Shown one piece after another: positions 62,197 to 64,000 of a stretch of DNA of 64,000 nt. Source of the stretch: Lachnospiraceae bacterium (GTDB lineage: Bacteria > Bacillota > Clostridia > Lachnospirales > Lachnospiraceae). Position 1 is the first letter of the stretch. Each line of letters begins with the position of its first letter. Under the pieces are notes generated by a model. It saw only the letters and a program-made list of their open reading frames with translations, was not told the DNA's origin and made no database searches. Where the stretch lies: assembly GCA_017962825.1 (NCBI GenBank), contig JAGCUO010000152.1:1-64000 (forward strand), in the 5' to 3' direction. A program made the position numbers and the translations under genes.

Positions 62197-63033
62197 TCAC
62201 CCCTTGAACTCAATCCTGACAATTATCATATTCACATACTTATCACAGAAATTGATCATAAGTTTATGCTGCAGACTGACATCGTTATATATATCCCTGT
62301 ATCCACGCATATAACTCTTTGATGATACTTTTGCAAAGTTGTCACTCCATGAATCAAGTTCAGTCACATCCTCCAGCGAAAAATACGCCTGTACATCACT
62401 TATCCCGGCTTCTTTTAGCCAGGTCTTCGTCATCATCTTCGCGCCTCGTCCGTTACATGCATCAAAAACGAGAATTGCACCGGGGAAGTGCTTTGCCATC
62501 TTAGAAAACAAAGTTCTTACAGTCTCGGTTCTGAAATAGTAGAACACGCCTGTTGCATAAAATACTGCACCATTATCACTGGGTATCTCATCCATCCACC
62601 TGTCATCGTTTAAGTTATACCCGAGATTTTTCTCACGCTCTCCTGCAGGAAGTATCTCATTTCGAATATCTGTTACATCGGGCATATCTATGTTGAATCC
62701 CAAGCAGATTCCGTTATCACATTTACGAAAAGTATCATCCAGTCCGCATCCCAGATTTATGACTGCCGCATTCGGATGATTGTTAAGGTACTCCTTAACC
62801 TCGCATGCAATATCATATTGACGCTGAGCTACTTCAATCGCTCCGAACAGGCCAACACCGGCTTCCATCCGATTTCCTTTTTCCGCAAAGTCATAATCCA
62901 GCATATTGCAGATACGCTCGGCCTCATCATCCTTAAAAAGATCAGGAAAACGCTCAGAACAGACCTTTCGGCCGTATAGAGGAATTATCAAAGTTTCCTG
63001 AACCGTATTTTTTTCAATATGATATTTACCCAT
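62197..63033 (-). CDS. Leucine carboxyl methyltransferase-like SAM methyltransferase
   Basis: A 278-residue class I methyltransferase of the LCM/Tcmp group. The SAM motif is AAVINLGCGLDDTF, with GFNIDMPDV following; FYATGVFYYF and ILVFDACNGRGAKMM fit the fold. The family includes protein carboxyl methyltransferases and small-molecule O-methyltransferases from polyketide pathways; the acceptor here is unknown. The frame is open to 63333 within gpmA, so a start inside is needed: ATG at 63033 (used) or 63054. It lies 24 bp before the truncated ATPase. Confidence 0.8.
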   Translation of the reverse strand: MGKYHIEKNTVQETLIIPLYGRKVCSERFPDLFKDDEAERICNMLDYDFAEKGNRMEAGVGLFGAIEVAQRQYDIACEVKEYLNNHPNAAVINLGCGLDDTFRKCDNGICLGFNIDMPDVTDIRNEILPAGEREKNLGYNLNDDRWMDEIPSDNGAVFYATGVFYYFRTETVRTLFSKMAKHFPGAILVFDACNGRGAKMMTKTWLKEAGISDVQAYFSLEDVTELDSWSDNFAKVSSKSYMRGYRDIYNDVSLQHKLMINFCDKYVNMIIVRIEFKG

Positions 63034-63121
63034 TTCAACACCATCTCTAAACATAACGAAATCAGCTGCCGATATTCGGAAGCTGATCTCGAAATTCTTT
63101 ATATTATTGTCGTAAAAAAGA

Positions 63122-63868
63122 TCACTTAGCTTTGCCTTGGTTGGCAACAGCTTCCATCTTGGCTTTAAGAGCTTCCTGATCTCCGAGATAATAATGCTTA
63201 ATAACCTTAAAGTTATCATCGAACTCATATACAAGAGGAACTCCGGTAGGAATATTAACGCCAAGAATCTCATCGGGAGTAAGATCATCGAAGTACTTAA
63301 CAAGAGCTCTGAGTGAATTTCCGTGAGCGGCAATGATAACTCTCTTTCCTGCCTTCATATCAGGCTTAATGACCTCATTGAAGAAGGGAACAACACGTTC
63401 GATGGTGATCTCAAGGCTCTCGGTAAGAGGAAGATTCTTCTTATCGACATCTCTGAACATAACCTGATTCTGAGGCGCTCTCTCATCGGACTCTTCAAGC
63501 GCGGGAGGTGTTACATCAAAAGATCTTCTCCAGATCTTAACCTGCTCTTCTCCGTACTTTTCTGCAGTCTCAGATTTGTTAAGTCCCTGAAGTGCACCGT
63601 AGTGACGCTCATTTAACTGCCAGCATTTATGTACGGGAATCCAGTTTCTGTCCATCTCATCAAGAATATGTCCCAAAGTGTGGATGGCTCTCTTCAGATA
63701 AGAGGTATATGCTACGTCAAAATCATAGCCCTCTTCCTTCAGAGTCGTTCCGCCCTGCTTTGCTTCTTCATGTCCTTTTTCACTCAGATCAACATCAGTC
63801 CAGCCGGTGAAAAGATTGAGTTTGTTCCATTCGGATTCGCCATGTCTGACGAGTACAAGTTTCATCAT
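63122..63868 (-). CDS. gpmA: 2,3-bisphosphoglycerate-dependent phosphoglycerate mutase
   Basis: A 248-residue dPGM of normal length. [20 protein letters not shown] has the phosphorylated His and family signature; [15 protein letters not shown] and [15 protein letters not shown] complete the active site. It converts 3- to 2-phosphoglycerate without a metal, in contrast to the Mn-dependent GpmI common in Clostridia. The ATG follows AAGGAG. The promoter carries two GTTAG-N6-CTAAC sites, which suggests metal-linked repression. Confidence 0.97.
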   Translation of the reverse strand: MMKLVLVRHGESEWNKLNLFTGWTDVDLSEKGHEEAKQGGTTLKEEGYDFDVAYTSYLKRAIHTLGHILDEMDRNWIPVHKCWQLNERHYGALQGLNKSETAEKYGEEQVKIWRRSFDVTPPALEESDERAPQNQVMFRDVDKKNLPLTESLEITIERVVPFFNEVIKPDMKAGKRVIIAAHGNSLRALVKYFDDLTPDEILGVNIPTGVPLVYEFDDNFKVIKHYYLGDQEALKAKMEAVANQGKAK

Positions 63869-63892
63869 AGAATTGTCTCCTTATGATTAATA

Positions 63893-63908
63893 GTTAGTCT
63901 TCTCTAAC
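63893..63908. promoter_or_regulatory. GTTAG-N6-CTAAC operator, copy 2 (leader)
   Basis: GTTAG (63893-63897) and CTAAC (63904-63908) with 6 bases between, just downstream of the gpmA -10 box; same architecture as the spacer site 32 bp away. Confidence 0.6.
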
Positions 63909-63918
63909 CTCTTCAAAA

Positions 63919-63947
63919 AGTATAGTTAGATGCGCCTAACTTGTCAA
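63919..63947 (-). promoter_or_regulatory. gpmA promoter
   Basis: Minus-strand -35 TTGACA (63942-63947), 17-bp spacer, -10 TATACT (63919-63924). Confidence 0.85.
63925..63940. promoter_or_regulatory. GTTAG-N6-CTAAC operator, copy 1 (promoter spacer)
   Basis: GTTAG (63925-63929) and CTAAC (63936-63940) fill 16 of the 17 bp between the -10 and -35 boxes. The half-sites resemble those of DtxR/IdeR-type iron regulators (TTAGG/CCTAA), but the match is partial. Confidence 0.65.
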
Positions 63948-63951
63948 GTGA

Positions 63952-63999
63952 TCATCCCTGCTGTAATGACACCATATGAGCGTAAGTTCCGTTACTGCT
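63952..63999 (-). CDS. C-terminal end of an ABC exporter (rest outside window)
   Basis: The last 15 codons of a minus-strand frame entering from the right edge, reading SSNGTYAHMVSLQQG and then TGA. The NGTYAxMVxLQ pattern is typical of the end of ABC exporter half-transporters. The stop lies directly before the gpmA promoter. The fragment is short, so the family call is tentative. Confidence 0.5.
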   Translation of the reverse strand, partial: SSNGTYAHMVSLQQG

Positions 64000-64000
64000 C

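Noticed and set aside
63034-63333. N-terminal extension of the methyltransferase
   Set aside because: It would lie inside gpmA in another frame and shows no methyltransferase features; internal ATGs fit the family length.
1-64000. tRNA, rRNA, transposase or integrase genes
   Set aside because: None was recognised on either strand.

Overview
The window looks like a chromosomal segment of a low-to-mid GC Gram-positive anaerobe of the Clostridia, most likely a Lachnospiraceae-type bacterium. The reasons are the rpsT-lepA-hemW order, a gap-pgk-tpiA glycolytic cluster, a division cluster headed by mraZ, strong AGGAGG-type ribosome sites with some TTG/GTG starts, an NhaC-type antiporter, and many radical SAM enzymes. 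The genus is inferred, not proven.

Layout. 1-2.0 kb: pilT (runs off the left edge) and a degenerate HD-GYP-like gene. 2.1-4.3 kb: an AMMECR1/Memo/radical SAM operon. 4.4-7.9 kb: hemW, lepA, rpsT. 7.9-20.3 kb: envelope and signalling genes, including a secreted transglutaminase-like protein, a BMP-type binding protein next to a 1172-residue membrane/propeller/HD-GYP receptor, a flotillin gene behind a yybP-ykoY-type (manganese) riboswitch, lipoproteins and an esterase. 20.4-23.8 kb: gap, pgk, tpiA. 24-32 kb: PHP phosphatase, an XRE membrane regulator, trmO, mnmA plus cysteine desulfurase (thiolation of tRNA wobble uridine), nhaC. 32.2-40.7 kb: nrdR and a compact division cluster (mraZ, rsmH, ftsL, PBP, ftsW, ftsQ, ftsZ) without the usual mur genes. 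40.8-42.8 kb: lgt and ychF. 42.9-43.6 kb: a gene-free array of 73-bp palindromic units. 43.6-51.6 kb: phosphoesterase, a MerR gene, a two-component system facing an ABC transporter, and a nitroreductase/TetR pair. 51.5-61.5 kb: an accessory zone divided by three copies of a 63-bp sequence equal to the 3' end of the tetR gene; it holds a PAP2 phosphatase, a gene remnant, and a glycan cluster (radical SAM, flippase, pyruvyl transferase, four glycosyltransferases). 61.6-64 kb: a truncated ECF-type ATPase, a methyltransferase, gpmA under a likely metal-type operator, and the tail of an ABC exporter.

Themes. Metal control appears twice: the riboswitch before the flotillin gene, and two GTTAG-N6-CTAAC sites on the gpmA promoter. 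Long palindromic intergenic structures recur: the 73-bp array, a 216-nt rod between pgk and tpiA, and two hairpins between mnmA and trmO. The 73-bp array, whose two diverged sequence families keep exact spacing and paired stem changes, is the most unusual feature. No tRNA, rRNA, transposase, integrase or CRISPR array was seen.
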